DNA of 64,000 bases. It comes from Phalacrocorax aristotelis (lineage: Eukaryota; Chordata; Aves; Suliformes; Phalacrocoracidae). Shown in pieces: positions 52,401-63,418 of this stretch (position 1 is its first letter; the number at the start of each line of letters is the position of its first letter). A program made the position numbers and the translations under genes. Where the stretch lies: assembly GCF_949628215.1 (NCBI RefSeq), contig NC_134281.1, forward strand, positions 12,224,501 through 12,288,500, given 5' to 3'. The notes beneath the pieces were generated by a model. It worked only from the letters and a program-made list of their open reading frames with translations, was not told the DNA's origin and ran no database searches.

Positions 52401-55281
52401 GCCATGGGTTATTATTCATAAGCAGTGGATACTGAAGCTAGGAAACAGGCATTTATTCTCTCCCAGAGCCTTCTCCTTTGATGTCCTAGGAAAGTCTGAA
52501 ATCACTGGCAGCTTCTTGTTGTGGTGTTACAGAGATATAATTGTATTTGCACAGATGGTGAAAGGATATTCCAACCAGGCGAGGAAGGCACGCCTTGCAG
52601 AGCCTGCAAACCGGGACAAAGAGGACCTGGCACTGTTTGGTCACTGGCAGACAGAGGAGTATCAGCCACCTATAGCAGTGGATGGAAAGGTAGCTAGGAA
52701 GGCAGAGGGCTGGTGTTAAGGGAAGGTTTTGTATGGAGCTGTGGGCTTTATTCTTCTGGAAGTTGCATGTTTCATGGGTGGGATCAGTCAATAACATCTG
52801 GATTCAGGATTAAGACTTCTGAGGTAACTGTACCCAGGAGGAAATGGTCAAAACTTCACTGAGGCCTTTCTTTCCTGAGTACAAGTAATGAGTGCTAGCA
52901 GTGCAGACTTCTAACTCTGTAATTTCATTGATCTAATTTGCTTACCCCATGTTTCTTTTGCTAATTCTCAACACTAGAGCCTGAGTAACAAGTCCTGGGC
53001 AGAGAACACAACTAGGAGATAACCATGCAGCTAACATCTAGACATATGCCTTGTCACGTGGCTATTAATTGAATACTAGAGTGGAATGTAGCAGGTCAGA
53101 AGGAAGGGAGAGTTCCTGAGTTGCAGCAGGGATTTTCACCTTTCTCCAGAGAGCAGGAGAGTCACCATTTCTCTTCAATTTTGCAATAACAGGTTCCTCG
53201 GAATGAATATGGAAATGTCTATCTCTTCCTGCCATCCATGTTACCTGTTGGCTGTGTGCAGCTGAGACTCCCAAACCTGTACAGGCTGGCACGGAAGCTG
53301 GACATTGACTGCGCTCAAGCCATCACTGGATTTGATTTTCACGGCGGCTACTCGCACCCAGTGTATGTAAAGCTGCTTTGTTGCAGCTGATAGATTTGGA
53401 CGTCCTCAGAAGCTCTATACCCTGCATTAAGGAGCACATGCCCTCCTCGTTTGTGCTTGTAGTGGGTTGAGTCAGTGGCCCTGGCATACAGAAGTGACCT
53501 GATATGCTTTAAGAGTCTGTGCTTGCTTAGGGAGGGTAGGTGAATAGTTACACACTTAGGTCCTACAAGACAGACAGATGGTTCTGTCAGAATTTGGTAG
53601 CTTGGTTTTGGTCTGGCTGGGTCCGCAGGCATTTGCTCCCTTTCTTTTTTTCTTCTAGTAGATGACAGAGGATTGTGTTCTCCTTCCTAGTACTGATGGC
53701 TACGTTGTCTGTGAGGAGTATAAAGAGGTCCTCATGGCTGCCTGGGAGAATGAACAAGCAGAAATAGAAAAGAAGGCGAAGGAGGTGAGAATTATTTTTG
53801 CAGCTTCCTTATTGTTACATTTATTAAGTAAATTTCATTTAATTGGTGGACAGTCAAACAAGGGTGGGCTGTCCTAGCAGCAGACACAGAGTGCAGTGAC
53901 CATGAGCGGCCATGACCAAAATCCCCCAAGTGGTGCATTTTGGGCTCGCTGTCCGGACTGCAGTGGGATGCAATACAGGTGTGTAGCAATACCTGATAAA
54001 GTGCATACTCTGCAATAGTTTTCCGTGGCTGCTGGGAAACAAAAATGAGGAATACAGGTATGAGGTTACAATTTTGGAGGTGGCTTTGGTTTAATTTACA
54101 CAGGGTGCACATTAGAAAGTGATAGGAATTCATATATTTAGTAGATAATTGGACACCAACACATATTACTCTTAAGAATCCTACTGGCCTGTAATCTTTT
54201 AACGTGAAATGTTTAAGTTGGCATGTTTTTTTTAATGGCAGTTTAAAATCTTCAAGCTTCCTTTTTCTGTGGGTGTAAATACATTGAAACCTAACAAGAG
54301 TAAATTTTTCTTTTTTCAATGACAATCCCACACAGAAGCGCGAGAAAAGAGCTCTGGGGAATTGGAAGCTGCTGACAAAAGGACTTCTCATCAGAGAGAG
54401 ACTGAAGCAACGCTACTCCATCAAGGTATTCTGCATTTCTATTAGGGATTTCTTTTCAGGGTGAAATTTCCCTACCAAGAGATTTTTTCCCAGTCTTTCC
54501 AACATGTTGTTTTAGAACTTCCAGAGTGTAGTTGCTCAGAAGTCTTTCTCTTACCTGTTGTTAGCATGTGACTAGCAACTAGTAAGGCAAACTACACTGG
54601 AAATTCGATGTGGTTGTGTCTGTGAAAGACTCATTATTGTTTAACAAGAGATTAGTGTTACCCAAAGCATCATTTTTTGGTATTATTTTCTGTTTTGACA
54701 TTCCCCCTTCCTAGATGTGTTCCTCCAAGCCAAGCAAGTAGCTAACAGGATGAGAGGGGCCTGCTTTTTGTTACGAAGTCAGACATTTTAGTTCTTAACC
54801 TTTTCCCCACTGATAAAGGTGAAAAGCATGATCTTTTTAAAGCAGGTTTCTTTTTATTCTTCCCCAGCCAAAAATGTTCTGCTTGTGTTGAAAGAATGCT
54901 TGACATCCAGGAGCAGAAACGCACTGCTTTGGGTGAGAAGCCCAAACTAGAGCAGCCAACTTTTGTGATGCCATTAAGTGTCACTGTGATGGAAGACAAG
55001 CCCTTTCACAAAGTAGTAGTTAGGAGTGATTTCTAGAGCAACTTTTCGATTTTCTTACCTGTTTTTTCCAGACTGAGCCATCAGCACCTGAGACAGAGAA
55101 GGGAGCAGGATTCTCTGATGAAGAAGGAGGTCCGAGTTCAGAGACCGCAGTGGTGAATGCGGCCATTTCTTGGCCCCAAAATCGCCAGTTAGAGAAAAAT
55201 AAAGAAGAGAAGACAACCAGAAAGAGCAAGCGAGAAAAGAAAGGAGAAGCAGCGCAGTTGTTTCCTTTTGAGAAACTATGA
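43318..55281 (+). CDS. XPC: XPC, DNA damage recognition subunit (complete, 16 coding exons)
   Basis: XPC, with RAD23B and CETN2, finds helix-distorting lesions in the nucleus and recruits TFIIH to start global-genome nucleotide excision repair. The sixteen coding segments join in frame to 2,889 nt, or 962 residues (human 940). Landmarks agree with human at a constant offset of 25 in the C-terminal half. They are an acidic TFIIH p62-binding patch with W140; a split transglutaminase-like fold at about 176-337 and 554-650; a Lys/Ser/Glu-rich disordered insert between the halves; beta-hairpin domains at about 660-850 with W715, N779, Y781, F822 and F824; a centrin-2 helix at 872-890 with W873, L876 and L880; and an LFPFEKL end. 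The ATG lies in a strong CACCATGG context. All introns are GT-AG, from 206 to 1,390 bp, and no gene was seen within them. No disabling change was found. Confidence 0.97.
43441..43463 (+). promoter_or_regulatory. Five-run G-quadruplex motif just inside XPC intron 1
   Basis: Five GGG runs are separated by the two-base loops CT, CC, CC and CC, beginning 18 bases after the exon 1 donor on the transcribed-sense strand. It also reads as a short GGGCC-type tandem repeat. Effects on splicing or transcription are inferred. Confidence 0.55.
44078..44276 (+). CDS. XPC: XPC coding exon 2
   Basis: Residues 36-101. Lys/Glu/Ser-rich and probably disordered. It is flanked by GTGCAG and GTAAGT. Similarity to mammals is weak here, so it is placed by its splice sites and phase. 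Confidence 0.88.
45166..45293 (+). CDS. XPC: XPC coding exon 3, TFIIH-binding acidic patch
   Basis: Residues 102-144. It ends in an acidic patch containing [10 protein letters not shown]140 matches human W133, the residue that docks on the PH domain of TFIIH p62. The donor is GTAGC, weaker than the others. Confidence 0.93.
46119..46242 (+). CDS. XPC: XPC coding exon 4
   Basis: Residues 145-185. It contains [14 protein letters not shown], which opens the conserved transglutaminase-like region. The acceptor is TTTTCCAG and the donor GTAAGA. Confidence 0.95.
47183..47267 (+). CDS. XPC: XPC coding exon 5
   Basis: Residues 186-214, with [13 protein letters not shown] and EDTHK. Reading phase picks the first of two adjacent AG acceptors. 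Confidence 0.95.
47778..47935 (+). CDS. XPC: XPC coding exon 6
   Basis: Residues 215-266. It begins [15 protein letters not shown] and ends LYLSNLVK, with two bases of the following Trp codon. This is the first half of the transglutaminase-like fold. Confidence 0.96.
48142..48262 (+). CDS. XPC: XPC coding exon 7
   Basis: Residues 267-307, including FVGTFTVN and [13 protein letters not shown]. It returns to phase 0 at a GTAAGT donor. Confidence 0.96.
49653..49742 (+). CDS. XPC: XPC coding exon 8
   Basis: Residues 308-337. Hydrophobic [12 protein letters not shown] followed by SFQPIPLK. It ends the first half of the transglutaminase-like fold. Phase 0 at both ends. Confidence 0.96.
50180..51115 (+). 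CDS. XPC: XPC coding exon 9, disordered insert and second half of core fold
   Basis: Residues 338-649, the largest exon (936 nt). Residues of about 338-550 are Lys/Ser/Glu-rich with basic, nuclear-signal-like clusters and serine-acidic CK2-type stretches around 430-485 that include the conserved YKEESGSDE. From D554 it encodes [17 protein letters not shown] and [12 protein letters not shown], the second half of the transglutaminase-like fold. The frame stays open 120 nt into the upstream intron; the start at 50,180 is set by the TTGCAG acceptor and the phase. Confidence 0.96.
51593..51753 (+). CDS. XPC: XPC coding exon 10, start of DNA-binding hairpin domains
   Basis: Residues 650-702, with [19 protein letters not shown] and [10 protein letters not shown]. 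It lies in beta-hairpin domain 1, which binds undamaged duplex next to the lesion. Confidence 0.97.
52014..52095 (+). CDS. XPC: XPC coding exon 11
   Basis: Residues 703-730, [21 protein letters not shown]715 matches human W690, whose change to Ser causes xeroderma pigmentosum. Confidence 0.97.
52555..52689 (+). CDS. XPC: XPC coding exon 12, beta-hairpin domain 2
   Basis: Residues 731-775, [17 protein letters not shown] to PPIAVDGK. Phase 0 at both ends. Confidence 0.97.
53193..53362 (+). CDS. XPC: XPC coding exon 13, beta-hairpin domain 3
   Basis: Residues 776-831. It carries the damage-sensing residues N779, Y781 (Phe in human), F822 and F824 within RNEYGN and [12 protein letters not shown]. 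Confidence 0.97.
53691..53784 (+). CDS. XPC: XPC coding exon 14
   Basis: Residues 832-863, [14 protein letters not shown] and [11 protein letters not shown]. The CCTAG acceptor is fixed by phase. Confidence 0.96.
54336..54425 (+). CDS. XPC: XPC coding exon 15, centrin-2-binding helix
   Basis: Residues 864-893. [19 protein letters not shown] forms the amphipathic helix bound by CETN2, with anchors W873, L876 and L880. Confidence 0.97.
55072..55281 (+). CDS. XPC: XPC coding exon 16
   Basis: Residues 894-962 and the TGA stop. A variable acidic/basic tail is followed by the conserved SWPQNR and the LFPFEKL terminus. It is part of the region that contacts TFIIH. Confidence 0.96.
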   Translation, partial: TEPSAPETEKGAGFSDEEGGPSSETAVVNAAISWPQNRQLEKNKEEKTTRKSKREKKGEAAQLFPFEKL

Positions 55282-56395
55282 TCAGGACAAGCGTTTTTTT
55301 GCCATTTCCAGACACAACAACAACAGTCAACAAAAGTATCTGTTGCCAGTTAAGGACTCAGTCTTCCTGTGCACTTGTGTCTCTGAGCCATCAGGGATCA
55401 ACCTAATTCAGAATCAAGAGTTTCTTCTGCTGTCACAGGTGATTTGTTTCATCCTTTTATCCTTGGACTTACGAGAAGCAGATGTGCAGTTGTACCTTCT
55501 CAGAAGATCGCTTCGTGCTGTTTGGAGCATTTTGCTCTCTTTTGTATCACTCAGCGCTAATAATTCTGTTTTCTGAGGCATTCCGTTCATTAGCGCTATC
55601 TTTCCCCATTTTTCTGCTTTTCCCACTTGCTCAGACCTAAAGATGCAGCTGCTGTTTAACAGTCTGTGGTGAGCTGGCTGAAGGATTACTGACGCCCACT
55701 TTGATTCATACCTTACCCAAACCAGTGGTGAGGGAGAGTTCTGGTCTTACTGTCTCATCATCACAGAAGGGGAAATACTCCTCTAAGGTGTAAGAAAACA
55801 TGCCGTTGAGATTTGGAAGAATCTGAAAATTTACTTTCTAAAGAATACCTGCTTTTTGTGAGAACTCGGTTTTGGCTTTGCAGCCTACAGTCTTCCTTTA
55901 CTGGTAGAAACCTTGTGCATTAGAAGGGAGAAGCCCTGTCCTCATTTCAGACTTAAGGTTAAATATGTCTTCTTAAGTTATATACATATTTGGTTTAGTT
56001 TTGTTTTTTCAAGACCATGTAGTATGTTCTGGAGCAAAACATGTAAAACTGGCTGAGTGTCATTGCCAGAAACAAAATTCACTGAAACCAGAGCGCTCTT
56101 GTAAATGTTATCCAACATCTAAGTGTTTAAAACCTGTTAAGAATGTTAAATCTTAATACGCTTTTTCTGCAGTTTTGTAATAGAAATGCTGATGTGTCTT
56201 TTGCAGTATTTTTATAATTACTCTGACACTGTCTCTAAAAGTAGAGGGGAATACAGTCTAGTGATTGGTGGACATGGTCACAGAGGAAAGACTGGAATGC
56301 TAGAAAATGGCTTACATTTAATTACATTCAGAAAAAACTCTATTTTTATACTGTATTTGTAGAACAAAATAAAATATGGAAAAAGAATATCTTGA
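55282..56395 (+). other. XPC: XPC 3' untranslated region
   Basis: About 1.1 kb from the stop codon to the expected cleavage site after the AATAAA at 56,368-56,373. No open frame or repeat of note was seen. Confidence 0.65.
56368..56373 (+). terminator. XPC: XPC poly(A) signal AATAAA
   Basis: Canonical hexamer within an A-rich stretch about 1.09 kb past the stop codon. Confidence 0.65.
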
Positions 56396-57685
56396 CTATT
56401 ACACCTCCCCTCCAGCCAGCTCAGTTTCTCTGGAAGGACTCTGATGCAAGGATAAGAACATACCATAGTATTTCCAGAAGTCACAAATGGGGCCCCAGGA
56501 TATCCCAGAGCCAGCTGCTTGTGAATTGTTTTAATATTAAGGGTTTTCATTTGGAGTTTTTAGTTTTTGCTACCGAATTCTAAATAGATAAAGGCCAACC
56601 TAAGTTGGAGACTCAAGTAGTAGATATGACCTGTATATAAGAAGAAGAATTCTAAATCTTGCATAAACTGGTAAAACTGCAGAGGGCAGAGAGGATGTAG
56701 TTCCTTCTGTGTCAGTGGTGCCGATAGGCAGGATACAGCCTGAGATGCGTTTCCTGAACGTGAGGGCGTGTGCCCACATCCTGCTGGTATCCATAATTGC
56801 ATCTGCTTAAACTGGGAGCTGGTACCAGCTGCGCCAAAGTGACTGTACTTCCTAACTTGGGGCACTCGGCACAGGTACACAAAGTTATGAGTCTTGTGAC
56901 TTTTTATAGTCAGCCAGGAAAGAGACAGTAACATTGTCAGATGCAGGATGCTGCTCCTTAGCTAGGCAGGCAGCCAGCTCCCCTAACCTCAGCATGCAAA
57001 AGATGAGAGTAAATACACTTTAAGGGAGACCAAAGCAGAAAGGGAAGATGATTGACAGATCAGGTACATGTTCTGCCAGGTTTTGGTAAGGAAGCAAGAG
57101 AAATACCGCTTCAGTTGTTTCTGTAGAAACATCATTTGTGTATGTGCACTGAAAGCAAGCCTTGGCTCCACCAGCATGCATGGCCTGGGAAACATGAAGT
57201 TTTGTTTGTGAAAGGAGCCCGTCTTTATTTTGCGTCATTCCTGTGCACACACTAGTATGTAAGACAAAAGTATTTTAAGCTGTTGGATGCACACGTAAAG
57301 CCCCAGTCTCTTTAAAAATACAAGATGCTGTATCCAGCCAGGTTGAACCATCATAGCTTTCAAATAATCTTACAGAGGGAAGGAAGTTACTGGTGCTGGA
57401 GTGGTCAGTAATGGGGAGGGAAACCCTGGCAGGCTGGAATCAGCCTTTCATCACACAGAAGTACACAGGCCAGATGGCAGCTGCACTGTTCCTAGGATCT
57501 CGCTTCCCAAAATGGGGAGATATTTGCGGGTGAAACAAAACCCAGCTACACGTTTATCTCAACGAGCAACAGACAACGAGTTCATGTGGAAGCTACAAAC
57601 TAATCCATGTACCTGGACACTATTCCTGGACATGAAAAGTGCAATGCTTAAATGTAATTACAAAAGAGAAGCCTACAGACCAACC
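56396..57685. other. Intergenic gap between convergent XPC and TMEM43 transcripts
   Basis: About 1.3 kb with no recognisable gene or repeat. If either transcript runs past the signals noted, the gap shrinks and the two 3' ends could overlap. Confidence 0.55.
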
Positions 57686-57700
57686 TTCTGAAAATTGTAT

Positions 57701-57706
57701 TTTATT
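57701..57706 (-). terminator. TMEM43: TMEM43 distal poly(A) signal AATAAA
   Basis: Canonical hexamer on the minus strand, about 1.68 kb past the stop. Confidence 0.5.
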
Positions 57707-58577
57707 AAATATACAAAAGCTCAGCACTTCTTTAGAAAGTGGTATTTTAATCTCTGATACGGTAATGCTGGTTAGTTTCCTGCATCATTGGTAAAACAGC
57801 AGTTCAACACTTGTTTTTCTCCCCAGTGGAGTGCAATTCTTGATTGATGGAGCAAAAGTTGGTGTCAGCGAGCAGCACAAGGCTACGCAGTATTGCTAAC
57901 GCATATCAGCTGCCTGCGTGAGACCACCTGCACTTCCTATAACCTTTCACCCGCTACTACTGCTTCTACCAGAGGAACCCAGCCATGAGACGGAATCGAC
58001 AACATTCAAATACCAGAAAAATGAAAAGAATTAGGGCTAATAATTACTACTTCTCAAAACATTTATAACTCCCATCTCTATTTCAGTACCATTTGTAGAA
58101 AACATTTGCTTCTATATATGGTCAAATTCAGTTCCTTTGGTACAGGGAGCACGCTTCTCCTGATGGTCACAACTGGATTTCATAAATGAAGAATTGTGTA
58201 TACTTACAGAAGAAAACCACTGTAGTGTGGGGAGGGAACCTCTGGAAGCCAGACGCCAGCTAGGTGGAGAGACTTAAAAACAGTACAAGATAGTCTCTAA
58301 TCTCAAGTACTGATTACAGCAGAAATATGTAAACGTGAGCCATCACAACATTACAAGGCGGCATTCCTCTAACATGATAAAAAGCTCAAAATTTAGCTTA
58401 CTAAAGTCTATAAAATCTCAGGCAAAAATGTTTTCATTGCTTAATTTCATGGAGTACGTTCATTGTCCTTACTAAGTGAAATCCAAGAAAGAAACAGTAT
58501 GCACAGAAAAAAAACCCAAATATTTTAAAGAATTTACATTCAATTATAAAAATTAATTTTGTGTCAAGGCAGCAGGT

Positions 58578-58583
58578 TTTATT
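58578..58583 (-). terminator. TMEM43: TMEM43 proximal poly(A) signal AATAAA
   Basis: Canonical hexamer on the minus strand, about 0.8 kb past the stop. It offers a shorter alternative 3' UTR. Confidence 0.4.
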
Positions 58584-59385
58584 TTTAAAGGTTAATGACC
58601 TCTGAGTATCCCCTGAAATAAGTGCAAATTGAAGTTAAATTTTTGAAATGGTTATGCAATAGAACAGTCCACGCTACAAGTTTGGATGCTTAACCAAGAA
58701 CAACTTCAGAGATTTTTGAAAAGTTGGGGGAAACCAATGCTTTCTAACAAATCTGCCCCATCTCAGAGCACTGCTAACCTGGCCACACATTATTTCAAGT
58801 TACTTTGAAAACCCTCAGTCCAAAAGCATACATTTTACGTAAGTATTGTGTGAAATTCGACTACATTGCGTTTTTCCTTGGAACACATGCACTTCCAAAT
58901 GCATCAGCCAAAGAAGTGCACATGACTCTGCATGTAAGAAAAGGCAGCAGAGGGAGATTTGCCAGAGACAGGTACACACACGTACTTCCTAAGGGTATCT
59001 ACTGTTGACGTGGTAAAGATGGCACTTGCTCCATAATACACAAGGTGCCCCACCTGCCAGGGAGGACTTCCCAGGTCTCAAATCAGGGAAATCTGTAAGT
59101 GATAAGAGGTACAAATGTCCTTGTTCACTGAGTTATAATCCATACAGACATTCCAGAACGCTTTTTTTTCCCCAAAGTCAATGTCATTGACTTCCTAAAA
59201 CAGCATCCTACAGTCATGTTTTTCATGGATAATGTGTATCAACAACCACATTTGAGCCCCCTCCCCAAATCTGGGTGCACACTGCTGAACTGTGATATGC
59301 TGTAAGCATGCTGCAGTAACCGGGACAGAAACGCACTTGAAAAGTTTCTAACCAGGATTCAGCGCAAAACCCGACCACCTCCTTC

Positions 59386-59588
59386 TCACTGCTGCTTCTT
59401 TGGTGGAACACGAGATTTCGCAACCACAAGTGGAACAACAGAGAGCAACCCGATCAGCAAAGCCCAAAGAGGGCGGTAGAAGAGCCAGCCAATGGAGATG
59501 GTCAGGAGTGACAGCGAACTGGCTACGCAGAAGGCAAATGCTTTCAGTCCAATGTTAACCAGATCTCTCACAACAGGAAACCAGTCCA
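59386..59588 (-). CDS. TMEM43: TMEM43 last coding exon
   Basis: The joining Val codon, then [17 protein letters not shown] through two membrane segments to PPKKQQ and the stop. The CTGCAG acceptor and the phase set the high-coordinate edge. The length from the S358 equivalent to the end equals human. Confidence 0.96.
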
Positions 59589-62500
59589 CTGCAGAACGAA
59601 TTAAACAAAGGATAAAGCAGTTGACAAGATGACGGTTTAACAGGAAGTCTTATCCATGCCTAGGATTTGCACACTAACTATTGTAATCAAAACACAGACT
59701 CCAATTATTTATCAAGAGCTCTGGATAAGTCATTTTAGCAGAGTATCTTCAAGGCATTTGATAATTAAGCAACAGCTAAACATCTAAGGCAATGGTATCG
59801 TCATCTCTTCAGGCAGGAAGTAATCCAAAATTTAAGTCTGAAGTCTTGTCCAAGGCTTGAGAGGCAGAGCAGACTGATGGCCTTCAGCTATGGAACAAGT
59901 CTAGGGCAACTGGTACAATATGCTAGCACAAAAATTGATTTCTGACAACAATGAATCTTGCAGAAGCATGTATACGGACAAGTAAATAATAATACTAAAC
60001 AAAGTAAGTGCACCGCTACAAAGCAAATGATAGCTTTGATGTTTGAAGTTTATACAAGTTGGAGGCACCATCCTGCTTTTCTCTAAGTTTTTATTCCAAC
60101 ATTTTTCTATGCTAAAAAGATAAACAAAAACATTTTTTGCTGTGTGTTCCCAGTAGTGTAGACTAACCCAACACAAAGACATGTTAGTGTACAACTGCTA
60201 ATTAAGACCTGTTGGGGGGACCCACTTGTGCATAGCTGGGGAAAGTAATTGGATTACAGCATCTTGAGTTAGACTTGACTGAACCAGCCCAGTGTGTGCT
60301 TTGGCTTCTGAATTTGCTAAGCCCTGGGCTGGAATCTTCTGAGACCAGCAATAAATATTTACTTTTTTTTTGGTTGGTTGGTTTTTTTTGTAACCTTCGT
60401 CTGGTTCTGGAATCCTGTTTACCTGAAATTGCCCACAGTGACTTTCAGATCAAACCCTGAGTTCAAACCAAATTCCTCCTGACCTCCAAGTTAATTAATT
60501 ACATATGTGAGCAAGAGAGGACCTCTCTAGGGATTATGATCCTATTTCTAAATCATTTTACCTTTCTGTAAAAAACTTACCCAAAGTGTAGAAGATTCGG
60601 GTCATTAGGCTGATGCCTACAAACATTGCCAGCCAGCCTGCTCCACGGAGAACCCAGGTCTTCATGGTATTACTCTCATGCTCTTTCTGAAACACCTCCT
60701 GAAAGCAAACACCGTTATATGCAGCCTGTTTCTCAATTTCTTTTGAGATCCTCTTGATTCCAGTGTATTATGAGCCAATCAGAGGAACAGCACTTTAGGA
60801 GTACAAAGTCTCTCACAGAAGATACATTGCAGCTCATTCTGCAGGGTCTTTTTGCGCAGTATTGCCGCATGCTACAATATATGTTGAAGTGCAGCACCGG
60901 GGAAACTAGCATTTCTCTAAATTAAGACAGCTGAACAAGCACCGTTTGACACGCTATACCGCAGGCAGTTTTGGCTGCAAATGGATACATTCAACATTAC
61001 TGTGGAAAATACAACGCTAATAAGTAAATGTAGCAGGGGGGAATGATCTGACTTCACTATGTTTGGAGGAAGAGAGAAAAGGCAACAATATCCACTGATG
61101 ACTGAAGGAAAGATATGAAAGGAAGCAAGCAGTACGCAGAGAAGAAAAGATAAGAGGCATGCCTATATTGCGTCAGGCAAAGCAAGGCATCTATTTGCAA
61201 GAATTCTGAGTATGATTTTTTTCCAAAATGGGTTGTGTGTCCCTCTGGCTCTATAAAACATACACGTGAAGATGGCTAAGACATAATGAAGTACTTAATG
61301 GGAGAAAACTTGTATGACTGATCGACTACTTGTACGTACAAGTACTCTACAAATTATTCATTTGTAGTGAGTTAACTTCCAATGAACTAAAATTCTGTCT
61401 AATGAAGATTCAGAGCTCACAGCAGAGAGCTGATTCTACTGCTACTCTCTTTCAACTCAAAACAAAAGCCTTTCTAACTGCTTTTGAGAGCTCCTATACA
61501 TTCTTGACATCTGGGATTTCTGCAGCAGGGCATGAAACAATAATTAATCAAAACAAACCTACTAAAAGGAGTAAATGAATCACCAAATTGCTGGAGCATG
61601 CAGGATTTATTGGAGCATAATGCTCTGCCTGAAGGTTCTTTCTCAGCCAGAATAGCAATAAACATTTCAAACAAGCCTGAACTCCTGTTATTAGAAGCTG
61701 AAGAGAGCATAGCTCCTACAGTTTGTTTAATTAAAGCCTGATTTTTACTATTTTTACATATGACCTTTTCAAAAGTGCATGCTTGCATATGTAAGTGGGA
61801 AACTACCAAAGAGCAAATAAAAGCAAAATGAGAAGGCAGAGAAACAGCCTTTAAAGCAAAGGATGTTCAGCAGTAACACAAGGGGATTTAAAAAAAATAA
61901 ATGGTTCCTCTTTAAAACAAAAAAGACATCAGGAATAATGATAGCCAAATTATCTACTGCTAGTGGGTGAAGCACAGCATTTTGCTGTAACACAAAGAAT
62001 GTTCAGAAACCTGGAATGCAAACACAGGCTATAGTGTGTTGTCCTAGAAAAAGGAGAGAGAAAAGCCAGTGTTTACACTGAGCATCTCCCCCTCTAGAGC
62101 AGGTCTGATGGAGAATGAGGGCTTACTCCCCTGCTGCTTCTGCACTACCATTAACCCTTCACTAGTGCAGTGTGGTATCTCACCTCCACAGAGAGAGCCC
62201 CAGGGTACAGAATCTGCAGGACATCTCCAGACTTGGTATGATATGGAACCAGTTGATCGCCTCGCTGGCGAGCAATCACAGTCACCTTGGAAGAAAGGGA
62301 AAACTATTTACTGATTTCTGAGTTGGGAACAGAATTTGCAAAACACAGAAACAGCCAAAGGCTCACCTGATCAGCAGAGCCCAAATGGGGGTCATCTCCG
62401 CTCAGACCTGCATAGAAGAATGAGACACGAAGGTCTCCTACCTACAAATAAGAGAATATTGGAAGTCAAGAAAGATTTCTTTATGAAAGAGAATCACAGG

Positions 62501-63418
62501 AAAGACAACTCTGCATGGGAACACCCTTTATGTATCAACACCTTTTCTGAACGTTTATGTCAAGCCAGAGGATGTCCAGAACGATTTCCAAGCTATGCTT
62601 TTTTCAGGCCTAGTTAATAGCTGAAACACGACAGCTCAAATGCTGTTTTGCAATACGCCCTCTGATTTAGCTGCAGGAGCACATTAACACCAATGAGACC
62701 TGATGTTCATCCCTTGTCATTTCATCTTTTGGCAGAGGAGGGCAGGCAGCACAAGCTGACAACAAGCTGTTTCATTGTACCTCTGTTCAGTACAGCAGAG
62801 CAGAGGTATAACCCACCTCCCAGCACCATCGCAGGTCTTTCCATTTAAAAGCACAGCAGACAAGAATACAGGAGACAAAGAAGCAGGATCAGAAACTTCC
62901 TGCAAAATAAACACTCATGCTGAAGGACTGGACTAAGGGTGTCATCCTATGTGATGGTCTGCACTCACATTTCTACATATTTAAATAGAAATGCAACATG
63001 CCCCGACTTTCTTTTTCACATAACAGTAATCACTGCTTTGCTTTATGTTTCTCGTCTTACTTCTGGACGCCTGGGGTTCTCGCTGTGGTAAAAGTAATCT
63101 CCTCCTCGGGTAACATCGGCATGTGGATCCTCAAGGTGTGACAAGCTCAACTGCTTGAAGTCATCAATTTTATCCACAAGGCCTAAGCAGAAGAAAGAAA
63201 CAAGCTCAGGTCTGGTGTCTGATTTGGAACAGCCAATTTGCTGGCTGGCTTCCTGATTATCCCTTGAAATGACTGCCATTGTGGAAAGAACCAAAATCAG
63301 CTGCTGATGCAACAACGGACACAAAGCCAGTACAATGCAATCCTTACCATTGGAAAGAACGAAGCTGCCAACTTGGACATTAGGAGAAACAGCAGTGAAA
63401 GACTCCACAGCCATGGCA
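59386..63418 (-). CDS. TMEM43: TMEM43 (LUMA), C-terminal part, runs off the right edge
   Basis: TMEM43 is a four-pass membrane protein of the ER and inner nuclear envelope that interacts with emerin and lamins. Human S358L causes arrhythmogenic cardiomyopathy. Six coding exons are visible in transcript order: 63,418-63,348, 63,182-63,061, 62,441-62,367, 62,285-62,184, 60,698-60,581 and 59,588-59,386. They join in frame to about 230 residues, matching human residues of about 171-400. Recognisable stretches are [38 protein letters not shown] and [11 protein letters not shown]. The three C-terminal hydrophobic segments are present. The Ser equal to human S358 is conserved (codon 59,515-59,517). 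The first visible exon starts in phase 2, and the exons for about the first 170 residues lie beyond 64,000. The true gene extends past the window, so this is a partial model. Confidence 0.95.
60361..60389. repeat. T/G-rich simple sequence in TMEM43 intron
   Basis: A T9 run, three GGTT units, then T8. Confidence 0.7.
60581..60698 (-). CDS. TMEM43: TMEM43 penultimate coding exon
   Basis: [18 protein letters not shown] followed by the hydrophobic segment [14 protein letters not shown] and TRIFYTL. The acceptor is CTTTCAG and the donor GTAAGT. Confidence 0.96.
62184..62285 (-). CDS. TMEM43: TMEM43 coding exon (third from last)
   Basis: 34 codons, [20 protein letters not shown] to GALSVE. Phase 0 at both ends; lumenal domain. 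Confidence 0.95.
62367..62441 (-). CDS. TMEM43: TMEM43 coding exon (fourth from last)
   Basis: 25 codons, [18 protein letters not shown] to GSADQ. TTTGTAG acceptor and GTGAGC donor, phase 0. Confidence 0.95.
63061..63182 (-). CDS. TMEM43: TMEM43 coding exon (fifth from last)
   Basis: Completes a Gly codon, then 40 codons, [20 protein letters not shown] to [15 protein letters not shown] acceptor and GTAAGA donor. Confidence 0.95.
63348..63418 (-). CDS. TMEM43: TMEM43 coding exon (first one inside the window)
   Basis: Begins with the last base of a Ser codon, then [19 protein letters not shown] to LSN and one base of a Gly codon. The preceding exon was not found in 63,419-64,000. Confidence 0.93.

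Larger units (their letters stand above)
57690..59385 (-). other. TMEM43: TMEM43 3' untranslated region
   Basis: About 1.7 kb if the distal AATAAA (57,701-57,706) is used, or about 0.8 kb with the proximal one (58,578-58,583). A long 3' UTR also occurs in mammalian TMEM43. Confidence 0.55.
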
